A DNA stretch of 64,000 nucleotides, taken from the NCBI RefSeq assembly GCF_900101385.1, contig NZ_FMZB01000004.1:226166-290165 (forward strand). Direction: 5' to 3'. Below are positions 52,781 to 61,292 of the stretch, piece after piece. Origin of the DNA: Terribacillus halophilus. GTDB lineage: Bacteria > Bacillota > Bacilli > Bacillales > Amphibacillaceae. The notes under the pieces are model-generated. The model did not search any database. It had not been told where the DNA came from and worked only from the letters and a program-made list of their open reading frames with translations. Position numbers and translations under genes: made by a program. Position 1 is the stretch's first letter. Each line of letters opens with the position of its first letter.

Positions 52781-52812
52781 AAAAAGCGACGGCACCATAG
52801 GGCGCAGTCGCA
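52781..52812 (-). terminator. TPP riboswitch terminator
   Basis: On the minus strand GCGAC...CGCC pairs with GGTG...GTCGC around a short loop and is followed by TTTTT. It lies between the aptamer and ykoF. Confidence 0.75.
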
Positions 52813-52845
52813 GAATATACACAAAAAGAATAGGACAATTCTGGC

Positions 52846-52934
52846 TGCACTTCCCCACGCTGGTATTATCCAGATCGAGTTCAAAGGGTCAGAATCAAGG
52901 ATTCCTCTCAGCCGTTGCCAGCTCCCCTAGTGCG
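52846..52934 (-). promoter_or_regulatory. TPP riboswitch (THI element)
   Basis: On the minus strand the aptamer blocks appear in order: GGGGAGCTGG, CGGCTGAGAGG, GACCCTTTGAACTCGATC, TGGATAATACCAGCG and TGGGGAAG. With TPP bound, the terminator downstream should form and shut off ykoFEDC. Confidence 0.96.
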
Positions 52935-52960
52935 TCGCTCGTTATGCAATTTATAGATTC

Positions 52961-52989
52961 ATAGTAAGAAATAAAATGGAGTTTGTAAA
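52961..52989 (-). promoter_or_regulatory. Promoter of the ykoFEDC operon
   Basis: On the minus strand TTTACA (52989-52984), 17 nt, TACTAT (52966-52961), placing the start about 20-25 nt before the aptamer. Confidence 0.7.
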
Positions 52990-53094
52990 GCGTTTCTTGT
53001 TGGACGTCATGATTTTCTGTATGCATGGTGGGAGGGAAGGGATTAGATAACTTGACATAAGGGAAAATAAAAAAGAAAAAATGGAGGGGAAAAT

Positions 53095-54039
53095 ATGGAG
53101 AAGCACGCTTTTTCGGATACAGAGTGGGAGTGGCTTCAACTCAATCGGGAAATAGACTTAGAAAGAAGTTCAGAATTGAAACATTACACGAAGGAAATAC
53201 CTTGGCTCGAACATATAAACGACACAGAGACCAATAGTTTGCAAATGGAGACAACCAATCATAAATCCTTGGCTGTTTGGGGAACACTCATCTATGTACA
53301 AGAAGTGGATAAAGAGGAAGAGAATCATCTTTTACAATTCTTCGTAAAAGAAAAAACCCTGTTAACGACAGAACTTGATTTTACTTTATTACCGACAGCA
53401 ACAAAAGAAGGGATTCTTGCTAAAATGCAAGATGCAAACAATGCAATTGAAGGATTCATGATACTCCTCGGGGAGATCATGTCGGCCTTTCTACATAAAA
53501 TAGATCAATATGAAGTCAGGCTGAACGATTTGCTTTGGCAAGTCAAAGAGCATAATGACACTAGGCTGCTTAATAAGATAGCCGAAAACCGGCATGAAAT
53601 ATTGGTGTGGAAAAACTTCCTGATCCCATTCATGGAGGTTAAGACAGGCATAGTCGAAGCATTTGGAGAGAAATATACGCAGAACGTACATTTTAAACGG
53701 ACAAACTATCGATTTGAACGTTGTGACAATCTCATTCGCGCCTATGAAGAAGAGATCAGGGCATTGATTGATTTTGAGGATGTTGTTTCTTCTTTTAGAG
53801 GCAATGAGATCATGAAGACACTTACTGTCATGACTGTTCTCTTTACCCCTATCATGGCATTCGGTGCATTATGGGGCATGAATTTTGATAACATGCCTGA
53901 ATTAAAGTGGAAATTCGGATATATTGCGGCTATGATTTTAGTCATTCTTTCGACCTTTCTCGTTTATTGGTTCTTGAAAGCAAAAGGCTGGACAGGAGAT
54001 ATGCTGAAGTCGAAGAAGAAGCGGAAGTATGTGGATTAA
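53095..54039 (+). CDS. CorA-family Mg2+/Co2+ transporter
   Basis: A 314-residue CorA-like channel. It has a long cytoplasmic N-terminal domain with stalk helices (NAIEGFMILLGEIMSAFLHKIDQYEVRL) and two C-terminal membrane helices. The first is preceded by the pore region FGALWGMNFDNMPE containing the invariant G-M-N. It resembles B. subtilis YfjQ. GGAGGGG lies before the ATG. It is a single gene with no Mg-responsive leader seen. The inverted repeat GTCCTGCTTG / CAAGCAGGAC (54135-54171) downstream may be its terminator. Confidence 0.9.
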   Translation: MEKHAFSDTEWEWLQLNREIDLERSSELKHYTKEIPWLEHINDTETNSLQMETTNHKSLAVWGTLIYVQEVDKEEENHLLQFFVKEKTLLTTELDFTLLPTATKEGILAKMQDANNAIEGFMILLGEIMSAFLHKIDQYEVRLNDLLWQVKEHNDTRLLNKIAENRHEILVWKNFLIPFMEVKTGIVEAFGEKYTQNVHFKRTNYRFERCDNLIRAYEEEIRALIDFEDVVSSFRGNEIMKTLTVMTVLFTPIMAFGALWGMNFDNMPELKWKFGYIAAMILVILSTFLVYWFLKAKGWTGDMLKSKKKRKYVD

Positions 54040-54194
54040 AAACGTATCATAGTACTGTAAATTATATGCTGGTTAGTTTTCTAGCTAAATACCAGGCTTA
54101 TATTTATGAGCTCATATATTATTATACGGTATGTGTCCTGCTTGCAGATGATCGAGCAAAACAAGCAGGACTTATTCATGTCCTTTTGAAAAGT

Positions 54195-54236
54195 GTAATG
54201 ATTACAATTTACAAATTGTAATCATTACGATATAAT
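54195..54236 (+). promoter_or_regulatory. Zur-type operator palindrome overlapping the adcA promoter
   Basis: GTAATGATTACAATTT (54195-54210) and AAATTGTAATCATTAC (54213-54228) are perfect inverted copies separated by 2 nt. Each arm contains an 11-mer GTAATNATTAC, the core of the Firmicute Zur box. The promoter TTTACA (54208-54213), 17 nt, TATAAT (54231-54236) is embedded in it. Zinc-dependent repression by Zur (or AdcR) is inferred. Confidence 0.85.
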
Positions 54237-54278
54237 CTACCAGGAAATCTAAAATCAAGCGAGAAGGAGAGTTTGCAG

Positions 54279-55445
54279 TTGAAGAAAAACATATATTTTT
54301 TCACGTCACTTGCTTTCATTTCAGTACTATTTTTAGGTGCGTGTTCGAGCAGTTCAAATGCAACTACTGATAAAGAAGATACGGAATCGCTAAACATCTA
54401 CACAACTATTTATCCTATCCAATATTTTGCTGAAACGATCGGAGGAGATCATGTAAATGTTGAATCAATAATCCCTAATGGGTCCGATGCACATACTTTT
54501 GAGCCTACTTCTAATCAGATGGTAGACATAGCAAAAGGTGATGCATTCTTCTATGCCAGTGACGAGATGGAAACGTATGCGAGCGCGATTGCAAATGCAA
54601 TAGGTGAGGATGAACTGCCTATTGTTGAGATGGCAGAAGGAATCGATCAGATACCATATGAAGGTCACGATCATGAAGGAGAAGCAGGAGCGCATAGCCA
54701 CGACCATGAAGGAGAAGAAGCAGGAGCGCATAGCCACGACCATGAAGGAGAAGAAGCAGGAGCGCATAGCCACGATCATGAAGGAGAAGAAGCAGGAGCG
54801 CATAGCCACGATCATGAAGGAGAAGAAGCAGGAGCGCATAGCCACGATCATGAAGGAGAAGAAGCAGGAACGCATGACCATGATCATGAGGGAGAAGCAG
54901 CACATCACCATCATGGGGATAAAGATCCACACATTTGGTTAGATCCTTTACGCGCGAAGCAACTGGCAGAGAATATGAAAAACGAGTTGATTGCACTTGA
55001 TCCTGATAATGAAACAGACTACGAAGCTAATTTTGAGAAAGTTGCGAATGACTTAAGTGATTTAGATCTCAGATTTAAAGAAGTTGTAAAAGACAAACCT
55101 ACGAACAAAATTATTGTTTCACACGCGGCTTACGGTTATTGGGAAGCAAATTATGGCATCGAACAAGTTCCAATCACTGGACTGTCACCAAGTGACGAAC
55201 CATCGCAAAAGGAACTAGAGGGCATCATTCACACTGCGGAAGATAACGATTTGAATTATGTACTTTTTGAGCAAAATATTTCCCCTAAAGTAGCAGAAGT
55301 TGTCCAAGAAGAAATAGGTGCAGATATTTTAAGAATCCACAATCTGGAAACACTGACTGAAGAAGATATTGAAAACAATGAGGATTATATTACTTTAATG
55401 GACAAGAATATTGAAATTTTAGAACAAGCACTGACAAACGAGTAG
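54279..55445 (+). CDS. adcA: Zinc-binding lipoprotein of an ABC importer (AdcA/ZnuA)
   Basis: A 388-residue cluster A-1 substrate-binding protein. The lipoprotein signal ends LFLGAC with Cys22. NIYTTIYPIQYFAETIGG opens the first lobe, DAHTFEPTSNQ carries the first zinc His, and DPHIWLDP follows the His-rich loop; IVSHAAYGYWEANYGIEQVPI and LFEQNISPKVAEV are in the second lobe. The loop is enlarged by about six 12-residue Asp/Glu/His repeats. No C-terminal ZinT domain is present. TTG 54279 has AGAAGGAGAG upstream. No permease or ATPase gene is adjacent, so those must be elsewhere. Confidence 0.92.
   Translation: MKKNIYFFTSLAFISVLFLGACSSSSNATTDKEDTESLNIYTTIYPIQYFAETIGGDHVNVESIIPNGSDAHTFEPTSNQMVDIAKGDAFFYASDEMETYASAIANAIGEDELPIVEMAEGIDQIPYEGHDHEGEAGAHSHDHEGEEAGAHSHDHEGEEAGAHSHDHEGEEAGAHSHDHEGEEAGAHSHDHEGEEAGTHDHDHEGEAAHHHHGDKDPHIWLDPLRAKQLAENMKNELIALDPDNETDYEANFEKVANDLSDLDLRFKEVVKDKPTNKIIVSHAAYGYWEANYGIEQVPITGLSPSDEPSQKELEGIIHTAEDNDLNYVLFEQNISPKVAEVVQEEIGADILRIHNLETLTEEDIENNEDYITLMDKNIEILEQALTNE
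54672..54890 (+). repeat. 36-bp in-frame tandem repeat (His-rich loop)
   Basis: About six copies of a 36-nt unit encode the 12-mer EAGAHSHDHEGE. The first lacks 3 nt, the last has diverged to THDHDHEGE, and the middle copies differ almost only by a synonymous GAC/GAT. Such near-identity points to recent slippage expansion. Confidence 0.92.
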
Positions 55446-55545
55446 ATGGAATATTAGTATTCTGCTATCACATGAATTTGGGGGCTTTGTTCTTGTTGCA
55501 AGCGAAAACGATTGTGTGCCAAAATGGCATTATTTTTCGTAAATC

Positions 55546-55556
55546 GTAAATATTAC
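55546..55556 (+). promoter_or_regulatory. Zur-box-like site upstream of the FAD oxidoreductase
   Basis: TCGTAAATATTAC contains GTAA-ATA-TTAC, sharing the arms but not the exact centre of the Zur core GTAATNATTAC. It lies 26 nt before the start codon in an AT-rich leader. Confidence 0.45.
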
Positions 55557-55581
55557 TTTTTAAATAAGGAGGAGCATACAT

Positions 55582-56700
55582 ATGGATGCTCACTATGACG
55601 TGGTGATTGTAGGAGCTGGTCCATCTGGACTAGGAATAGGGAGTATCCTGCAAGAAATGGGTTGCGATAGTTTCGTTATTTTGGAAAAAGAGGAAGTTGG
55701 GAGCAGCTTTAAAAAATGGCCAGCTGAGATGAGATTCATTACGCCTTCATTTCCAGCACAAGGGTTTGGGCAAACAGATTTAAATGCAATAGTGCCTAAA
55801 ACTTCACCTGCTTTCACGTTAGACCAGGAGCATCCGACAGGTAAGGAGTATGCTGAATATTTAGCTTTGATTGCTGAACATTTTGATTTGCCAGTAGAAG
55901 AAAAAACTACTGTTTTGACAATAGAAAAAAATATAGAGACAGATTGCTTTACTGTTGTGACTTCAAGAAAGAAGATTCAAGCTCAATTCGTTGTTTGGGC
56001 CGCCGGTGAGTATCAATATCCAAATAGTAATCCTTTTCAAGGTGGAGATCTGGCAATCCATACCAGTGAGGTAGAATCATGGAAAGATATACCTGTCAGT
56101 GATCATATTGTAATCGGTGGGTATGAAAGCGGGATGGATGCAGCTTATCATCTCTGTAAATTTGGTTCTCATGTAAAAGTACTGGCAAAAACGAACACTT
56201 GGGAATTTGATCATAGCGATCCGAGTGTTTCGCTTACCCCATATACGTACAATCGTATTTCAGAAAAATCGATATCGGATGATCTGGAATTGATCGGCGA
56301 TACGGAAGTTGTATGCATAGTGAAACAAGACGGTGGCTATCAAGTGCTGAGCAGCGATGGAAGGAAGTTTGTCTGCACTGAGCCCCCTATTTTGGCTACA
56401 GGGTTTACAGGAAGCACAAAGTTGATTAAATCACTTATTTCCTTTGGGGAACATGGAGAAGCATTGTTAACCGAGAATGATGAATTGATAAAAACGCCCG
56501 GAATATTTCTGGCAGGTCCCGAGATTAGGCACAGGAGTCATATATTTTGTTATATCTATAAATTTCGACAACGATATGCAGTGGTGGCCAAAGTCCTTGC
56601 AGAGCGATTAAAGCTGAATAAAGATATTTTAGATATGTATAGACAAGAAAATTTCATATTAGATGATCTTTCAATGTGCGGAGAAAGGTGTCAATGTTAA
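55582..56700 (+). CDS. FAD/NAD(P)-dependent oxidoreductase (flavin monooxygenase-like)
   Basis: A 372-residue two-dinucleotide-fold flavoprotein. FAD motif VVIVGAGPSGLGIGSIL (residues about 7-23), VGSSFKKWP as in FMO/CzcO/YpdA-type enzymes, a second nucleotide motif VIGGYESGMDAAYHL, and GIFLAGPE near the C-terminus. The last residues, MCGERCQC, add three cysteines that could bind metal or thiols. AAGGAGGAG precedes the ATG. It is coupled to the FeoB-like gene by an overlap, and a Zur-like site lies upstream. A role in reducing a metal, metal carrier or thiol for uptake is an inference. Confidence 0.75.
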   Translation: MDAHYDVVIVGAGPSGLGIGSILQEMGCDSFVILEKEEVGSSFKKWPAEMRFITPSFPAQGFGQTDLNAIVPKTSPAFTLDQEHPTGKEYAEYLALIAEHFDLPVEEKTTVLTIEKNIETDCFTVVTSRKKIQAQFVVWAAGEYQYPNSNPFQGGDLAIHTSEVESWKDIPVSDHIVIGGYESGMDAAYHLCKFGSHVKVLAKTNTWEFDHSDPSVSLTPYTYNRISEKSISDDLELIGDTEVVCIVKQDGGYQVLSSDGRKFVCTEPPILATGFTGSTKLIKSLISFGEHGEALLTENDELIKTPGIFLAGPEIRHRSHIFCYIYKFRQRYAVVAKVLAERLKLNKDILDMYRQENFILDDLSMCGERCQC

Positions 56701-58280
56701 AAAATAATGTTCATGCTCAAAAGGTAATATTGATAGGGTATGAATCTGTGGGAAAGTCTGCTGTTTATCGTACGCTAACCAATGATAGGACGATTAACAG
56801 TTCTTATGTGAAGGGATCTACTTATGAGACTGCTGCTGCTTTATTTACGGGACGAAATTTAAAGCTGATTGATACACCTGGAATCAGATTTGAGGTTGAT
56901 TCCCTTACCACTCAATCAGCATTAGCGGCAGCTGATAACGCTGATGTGGTCATGCTGGTAATAAAAGCATCAGAGCTTAAAGAAAATCTTATAAGTCTAA
57001 ATGAAAAGCTCCTATTAAGAAGCAAAAAAGTAGTTATATTAGTCACTCACGCAGATGAATATCAGCAGACAGAATTAGAACAGAAGCAGATAAAAAGACT
57101 TTTAAACATACCCTTGGTTTGGTTGGATGCCCGAGACATCAAAGAGAAGCATATCAGTGAAATATATGAAGCGATAAAAGCAGCAGCAACTTGGAATATC
57201 AGTGGCAGTATACTCACGTTTTTGCCTGACTCTATCCAAGAAAAACAAAAGCTGATCTTTCCTTTTCATCTACCGGTCTTGGGTCCGTTATGTGCGATGA
57301 TCGCTTCCCTTTCCATTTTTGGAGCACCGGTGATTTTAGCGTATTTGTTGGCAAGTAATGTCCAGATTGTTACGGAAAGTTGGCTGATCCAGCCTCTGCA
57401 ACGTGCAACGACAAACTTTCCGAGTTTATTAAGGGAAGTGTTAGTCGGGGATTATGGTCTGGTGACGCTAGGCTGGTACTCGTTCATCTGGGCTTTTCCC
57501 GTCATAATACTTGTTGGTTTAGCAACATCTATTACGGAAGAAAGTGGCGTACAAGAGCACATTACCCATACCTTGGACCCTTGGCTGAGGAAGATTGGAT
57601 TAACTGGAAGAGATTTAGTGCCTGTCTTAACTGGATTTGGGTGTAATGTTGTTGCGGTGATGCAAAGCAGGAACTGCAGTTCATGTACAAGAGGTGCATG
57701 TGTGTCACTGATTTCGTTTGGTTCAGCATGCAGCTACCAAATAGGTGCCACCTTGTCTATATTTGCTTCTGCTGGCAAGCCCTTATTATTTATCCCGTAT
57801 ATATGTATATTGTTTTTAGTCGGGGCCATCCATATCAGAGTATGGAATAGACAAAAAAGTATCATGGGTCAACTAGAGCGAGTTGCCACACTTCCTCATA
57901 TCCAGAGGGTGGATTGGAAGGCTGTAACTTGGAGATTAAAATCTGTAATGAAGCAATTTCTACTGCAAGCGATGCCCATTTTTTTATTGATTTGTCTAGT
58001 GGCATCATTAGTGCAATCTACTCCTATCATGACCTGGTTAGGGTTTTTATTATCGCCTGTGATTGGAGTCTTGCAGTTACCTAATGATACAGTTACCGGA
58101 ATAGTATTTTCGTTCATAAGAAAAGATGGTTTGTTGGTATTGAATCAGGATTCAGGAAATCTGTTGTCCATGATGACAGCGTCACAAGTGTTTGTGTTGG
58201 TGTACTTGGCTTCCACATTAACTGCTTGCTTAGTTACTTTATATACAATCGGAAAAGATTCAGTATCAGATATACACTAG
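56694..58280 (+). CDS. FeoB-like GTPase-permease (atypical)
   Basis: A 528-residue metal-transporter-like protein. The N-terminal G domain has G1 GYESVGKS (15-22; FeoB normally GxPNVGKS), G3 DTPG (60-63) and G4-like THAD. The membrane part has two Gate (nucleoside-recognition) domains. The hallmark GFGCNV (about 314-319) has V-A-V-M-Q-S-R where FeoB has P-A-I-M-A-T-R, followed by an extra cysteine cluster RNCSSCTRGACVSL. It is about 130-200 residues shorter than classic FeoB, lacking most of the GDI/helical spacer, and no feoA is nearby. It overlaps the flavoprotein gene (ATG inside its end). The metal is uncertain: Fe(II) by family, zinc by context. Confidence 0.8.
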   Translation: MLKNNVHAQKVILIGYESVGKSAVYRTLTNDRTINSSYVKGSTYETAAALFTGRNLKLIDTPGIRFEVDSLTTQSALAAADNADVVMLVIKASELKENLISLNEKLLLRSKKVVILVTHADEYQQTELEQKQIKRLLNIPLVWLDARDIKEKHISEIYEAIKAAATWNISGSILTFLPDSIQEKQKLIFPFHLPVLGPLCAMIASLSIFGAPVILAYLLASNVQIVTESWLIQPLQRATTNFPSLLREVLVGDYGLVTLGWYSFIWAFPVIILVGLATSITEESGVQEHITHTLDPWLRKIGLTGRDLVPVLTGFGCNVVAVMQSRNCSSCTRGACVSLISFGSACSYQIGATLSIFASAGKPLLFIPYICILFLVGAIHIRVWNRQKSIMGQLERVATLPHIQRVDWKAVTWRLKSVMKQFLLQAMPIFLLICLVASLVQSTPIMTWLGFLLSPVIGVLQLPNDTVTGIVFSFIRKDGLLVLNQDSGNLLSMMTASQVFVLVYLASTLTACLVTLYTIGKDSVSDIH

Positions 58281-58416
58281 GATTACTATCAAAACAAGCG
58301 GTGACTTCGATAGCAAGCACAATAGTAATCGCCGGTGTTTTATACAGAATTTTTTAAGATATCTTTGATAGTTATAGGATTTGAGGATATTTAAGCAAAT
58401 GTTCACCAATCCAACT

Positions 58417-58459
58417 AAAAAAGATCGCAGAGAATGAAAGTTTCTCTGCGATCTTTTTT
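58417..58459. terminator. Bidirectional terminator
   Basis: AAAAAAGATCGCAGAGAA / TTCTCTGCGATCTTTTTT, an 18-bp perfect stem with a 7-nt loop between convergent genes. Upstream (58270-58340) a GATTACTAT/ATAGTAATC inverted repeat with a long loop is also present. Confidence 0.92.
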
Positions 58460-58683
58460 CATTTCTTTTTAATCGTTATCGTCCAAGCCGCTTCACCCAA
58501 TTGCTCATAAGCTGTTACTTCATGACCTGCTTCGGCTGCCCATCTGGGAATGGATTCGGTTCCTTGGGTGCAATCGAATTGAACCTCCAGCTCATCACCC
58601 GATTGTATGTCTTTAATGGCTTCCTTTGCTTCCACTAATGGGAAGGGGCAGACCATTCCCATTACTTCCAATGTTTTCTTCAT
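58459..58683 (-). CDS. TusA-family sulfur carrier protein (TsuB-like)
   Basis: A 74-residue protein with the family motif MVCPFPLVEAKEAI (catalytic Cys of C-P-x-P) and a second half GDELEVQFDCTQGTESIPRWAAEAGHEV. Encoded directly after a YeeE/TsuA membrane protein, it probably takes sulfur from imported thiosulfate. A GGAGTG site precedes the ATG. The stop abuts the shared terminator. Confidence 0.9.
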   Translation of the reverse strand: MKKTLEVMGMVCPFPLVEAKEAIKDIQSGDELEVQFDCTQGTESIPRWAAEAGHEVTAYEQLGEAAWTITIKKK

Positions 58684-58697
58684 TTGAATACACTCCT

Positions 58698-59759
58698 TTA
58701 TGCTGGTACAGCATGTGTAGTTTGCTTGGCTTTTTTACGTGGTCGTACATAAACAAAATAAGAAGCAGTCCATGTTCCTAAAATCATGAAGGCTAACGAA
58801 ATCCATCCTTGCCACGTCATCATGGCAGTCATCACAAGACCGTTACCGATTGAACAGCCACCTGCTAAGGCTGCACCGAAGCCCATCATCAGTCCGCCGC
58901 TGAAGCTATGAATGGTTGTTCTCAAATCAGGCAGCCTGAATCTGAATTCACCACTCATTTTTGCTGCGAACAAAGAACCTAAAAAGATACCAAGGACAAG
59001 AAAAACACCCCAGTTGATAAAACTCAATTCCCCTGTAACCAAATATTGAAGAATATTTGCCGAGGGAGTGGTGATACCCAAACCTGAGATACGCCCGGTA
59101 GCAACACTCAACGGCCATGCCAAGATGGCGATGAGCCCTACGAGAATGGCGGTGACAAACGGATGCCAGCGCTTCTCGAAAAGAATATGAGCCAGACCTG
59201 TTCTTTTCGGCTTCAAACCTGGAATCTTGACTTTTGGTTTACGCAAAGTACGATAAACGATGAACCCGACTGCTAAGCCAAAGATGCCAACCAATATCCA
59301 GATATTTACCCCTAATGTAGCTGCAATGGAGTTGTTCTCCAGCTGCACCTCTTTTACAGCTGTATCCAATGGCAGTAATACACCAGACTTCATGACGGCT
59401 GCCATTAGCATATAGCCGGCCAGTGCAATCCAGCTACCGATTAATCCTTCCCCCGCTCGATACCAAGTACCAGTCGCACAGCCGCCAGCAAAAATAATAC
59501 CGATACCGAAAATGAATGAACCTATGATTACCGCAATGATTGGCAGCGTACCTGCATTGAATTCAAAGACTCCTACATGGATCAATGTATATACGCCAAT
59601 ACTTTGAATCGCAATTGCAATCAGCAAGGCATAAAACATTCGGTTATCTTTCGTTAAAAACATGTCGCGAAAGCCGCCAGTCAAACAAAAACGCCCTCGC
59701 TGCATCACAAAGCCCAGTAATGCTCCGCAAAGCAAACCGGTCAGGATCATTTGAATCAT
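58698..59759 (-). CDS. tsuA: Thiosulfate transporter TsuA (YeeE/YedE family)
   Basis: A 353-residue membrane protein of nine or more helices with the family cysteine motifs: GRFCLTGGFRD near the N-terminus, GGCATGTWYRAGEG in the middle and GGCSIGNGLV near the C-terminus. In TsuA these cysteines relay thiosulfate through the membrane. ATG 59759 follows AGAGAGGTG. A longer open frame (to 59828) adds no conserved sequence. It forms an operon with the TusA-like gene (14-nt gap). Confidence 0.88.
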   Translation of the reverse strand: MIQMILTGLLCGALLGFVMQRGRFCLTGGFRDMFLTKDNRMFYALLIAIAIQSIGVYTLIHVGVFEFNAGTLPIIAVIIGSFIFGIGIIFAGGCATGTWYRAGEGLIGSWIALAGYMLMAAVMKSGVLLPLDTAVKEVQLENNSIAATLGVNIWILVGIFGLAVGFIVYRTLRKPKVKIPGLKPKRTGLAHILFEKRWHPFVTAILVGLIAILAWPLSVATGRISGLGITTPSANILQYLVTGELSFINWGVFLVLGIFLGSLFAAKMSGEFRFRLPDLRTTIHSFSGGLMMGFGAALAGGCSIGNGLVMTAMMTWQGWISLAFMILGTWTASYFVYVRPRKKAKQTTHAVPA

Positions 59760-59940
59760 TGTTACACCTCTCTTAATCCGAGTATTCTTATAAGTTTTTA
59801 TGATAATGCTTTCTTCATGCAGAATCAACCTTTAATTTGTTTTTTCTGAATTTACAGTGTGCTATTAAGATGTTTAGAGAGTTGGTTATTTTTGTAAGGG
59901 GGTTATTGTGATAAAGTTAGGAGAAAGGGAGGTGCCTGAG

Positions 59941-60408
59941 GTGAAGGGAATCATTATTCTATGTTTATTGTTCACTGTCTCTGGTTGTACAAGAGAACTT
60001 GAGCCGAGTACGTACGGAGATGTCATAAAAGAGACGGATCCTTTGGTAACACTTGAAATAGAAATTGATACCAGAACAGTTCCCGATGAGATACCTTATC
60101 TGATAAAAAATCAAAGTGACCATTCTTTGACCGAAGGCAGGGAATTTGTAATAGAAAAATATGATGACAAACAAGAAAAGTGGTTTCAGGTACCTTTTAG
60201 GGAAGGCGGTGCACACCAGCTTGATGCTTGGATCATCGAGCCCGATTCACAAAGCAGAGCATCTGTCAATACAGATGTTTTGGACCGATCTCTTACTGAT
60301 GGTGTTTATCGGCTAATCAAGGTTCTATCGTGTGATGGAAACGGAATAGTCGTTTATGGCGAGTTCACTGTGGAAAATGACAAAATCAGCAAAGGAGCTG
60401 AACAATGA
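59941..60408 (+). CDS. Small lipoprotein, possible Ig-like domain
   Basis: A 155-residue secreted lipoprotein. The signal MKGIIILCLLFTVSGC ends in a lipobox with Cys16. The mature part is a beta-rich domain of about 110 residues (VTLEIEIDTRTVPDEIPYLIKNQSDHSLTEGREFVIEKYDD...) of the kind seen in Bacillus Ig-like small proteins. GTG 59941 is preferred with GGGAGGTG 6 nt upstream; GTG 59908 is also possible. It overlaps the next gene (ATGA). The function is unknown. Confidence 0.7.
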   Translation: MKGIIILCLLFTVSGCTRELEPSTYGDVIKETDPLVTLEIEIDTRTVPDEIPYLIKNQSDHSLTEGREFVIEKYDDKQEKWFQVPFREGGAHQLDAWIIEPDSQSRASVNTDVLDRSLTDGVYRLIKVLSCDGNGIVVYGEFTVENDKISKGAEQ

Positions 60409-61292
60409 AAAAAGTGATCATAGCTGGCGGAACAGGCTTCGTTGGTAAATATCTTACGAAACGATTTACGGAATCAGGATATGAGGTGCGTATCATTTCC
60501 AGGCAGAAACAGCACATATCCTGGCATGATAATGCGGCTGTGAATGAGGCACTGGAAGGGGCAGAACTCCTTATTAACCTTGCTGGTAAGTCGGTGAATT
60601 GCCGATACAATGAGAGTAATAGACAAGAAATTATGAATTCAAGAGTAGCGGCAACGAAAATATTAGGCGAGGCAATTCAGTCCTGCAAGAATCCACCCGA
60701 ACTATGGATCAATAGCAGTACGGCAACCATTTATCGACACGCGGAGGATCGTCCGATGACAGAAGCAGAGGGCGAAATCGGGGCGGGCTTTTCTGTAGAT
60801 GTTGCCACGAGATGGGAGGATACATTTTTCTCGTTCAAACTGCAGGAAACAAGACAAATTGCATTACGAATTGCAATTGTTTTAGGGAAAGACGGAGGGG
60901 TCATGACACCTTATCGAAATTTAGTGAAGTTCGGACTTGGCGATGTACAAGGCACTGGAAAGAAAATGTTTAGATGGATACATATGGAAAACTTGTTTCA
61001 AATCACGCTCTTCTTGATAGAAAGAAAAGAGCTGCGCGGGGTTTTTAATTGTTCGGCACCGAACCCTGTGACAAATCGTGAATTGATGCAAATACTGAGA
61101 AGCGAAATGAATGCCCCTTTCGGATTGCCTGCACCTAAATGGATGCTGGAGATGGGAGCTGTTTTCATCCGGACCGAAACGGAATTGGTATTGAAGAGCC
61201 GCTGGGTTATACCTGATCGGTTAGAGCGTGCAGGTTATGCGTTTCATTATAAAACACTTATCCATACCTTACAGGATATTCTGCAAGTGTGA
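60405..61292 (+). CDS. TIGR01777-family NAD-dependent epimerase/dehydratase (YfhF-like)
   Basis: A 295-residue extended SDR. It has the Rossmann motif GGTGFVGKYL, LLINLAGKSVNCRYNESNR (family signature), INSSTATIYRH and RIAIVLGKDGGVM, plus a C-terminal DUF1731-like tail (GLPAPKWMLEMGAVFIRTETELVLKSRWVIPDRL). Related to E. coli YfcH and B. subtilis YfhF; the substrate is unknown. It is coupled to the lipoprotein gene. Confidence 0.9.
   Translation: MKKVIIAGGTGFVGKYLTKRFTESGYEVRIISRQKQHISWHDNAAVNEALEGAELLINLAGKSVNCRYNESNRQEIMNSRVAATKILGEAIQSCKNPPELWINSSTATIYRHAEDRPMTEAEGEIGAGFSVDVATRWEDTFFSFKLQETRQIALRIAIVLGKDGGVMTPYRNLVKFGLGDVQGTGKKMFRWIHMENLFQITLFLIERKELRGVFNCSAPNPVTNRELMQILRSEMNAPFGLPAPKWMLEMGAVFIRTETELVLKSRWVIPDRLERAGYAFHYKTLIHTLQDILQV

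Noticed and set aside
52754..52858. Upstream extension of ykoF to an ATG at 52858
   Set aside because: It would translate through the TPP riboswitch expression platform; the TTG at 52753 has a perfect ribosome site and gives the normal YkoF length.
54465..54996. Long open frames on both strands over the AdcA repeat (for example Cys/Phe/Met-rich or Leu/His-rich products)
   Set aside because: They come only from the 36-bp tandem repeat having no stops in several frames; composition is implausible and no ribosome sites exist.
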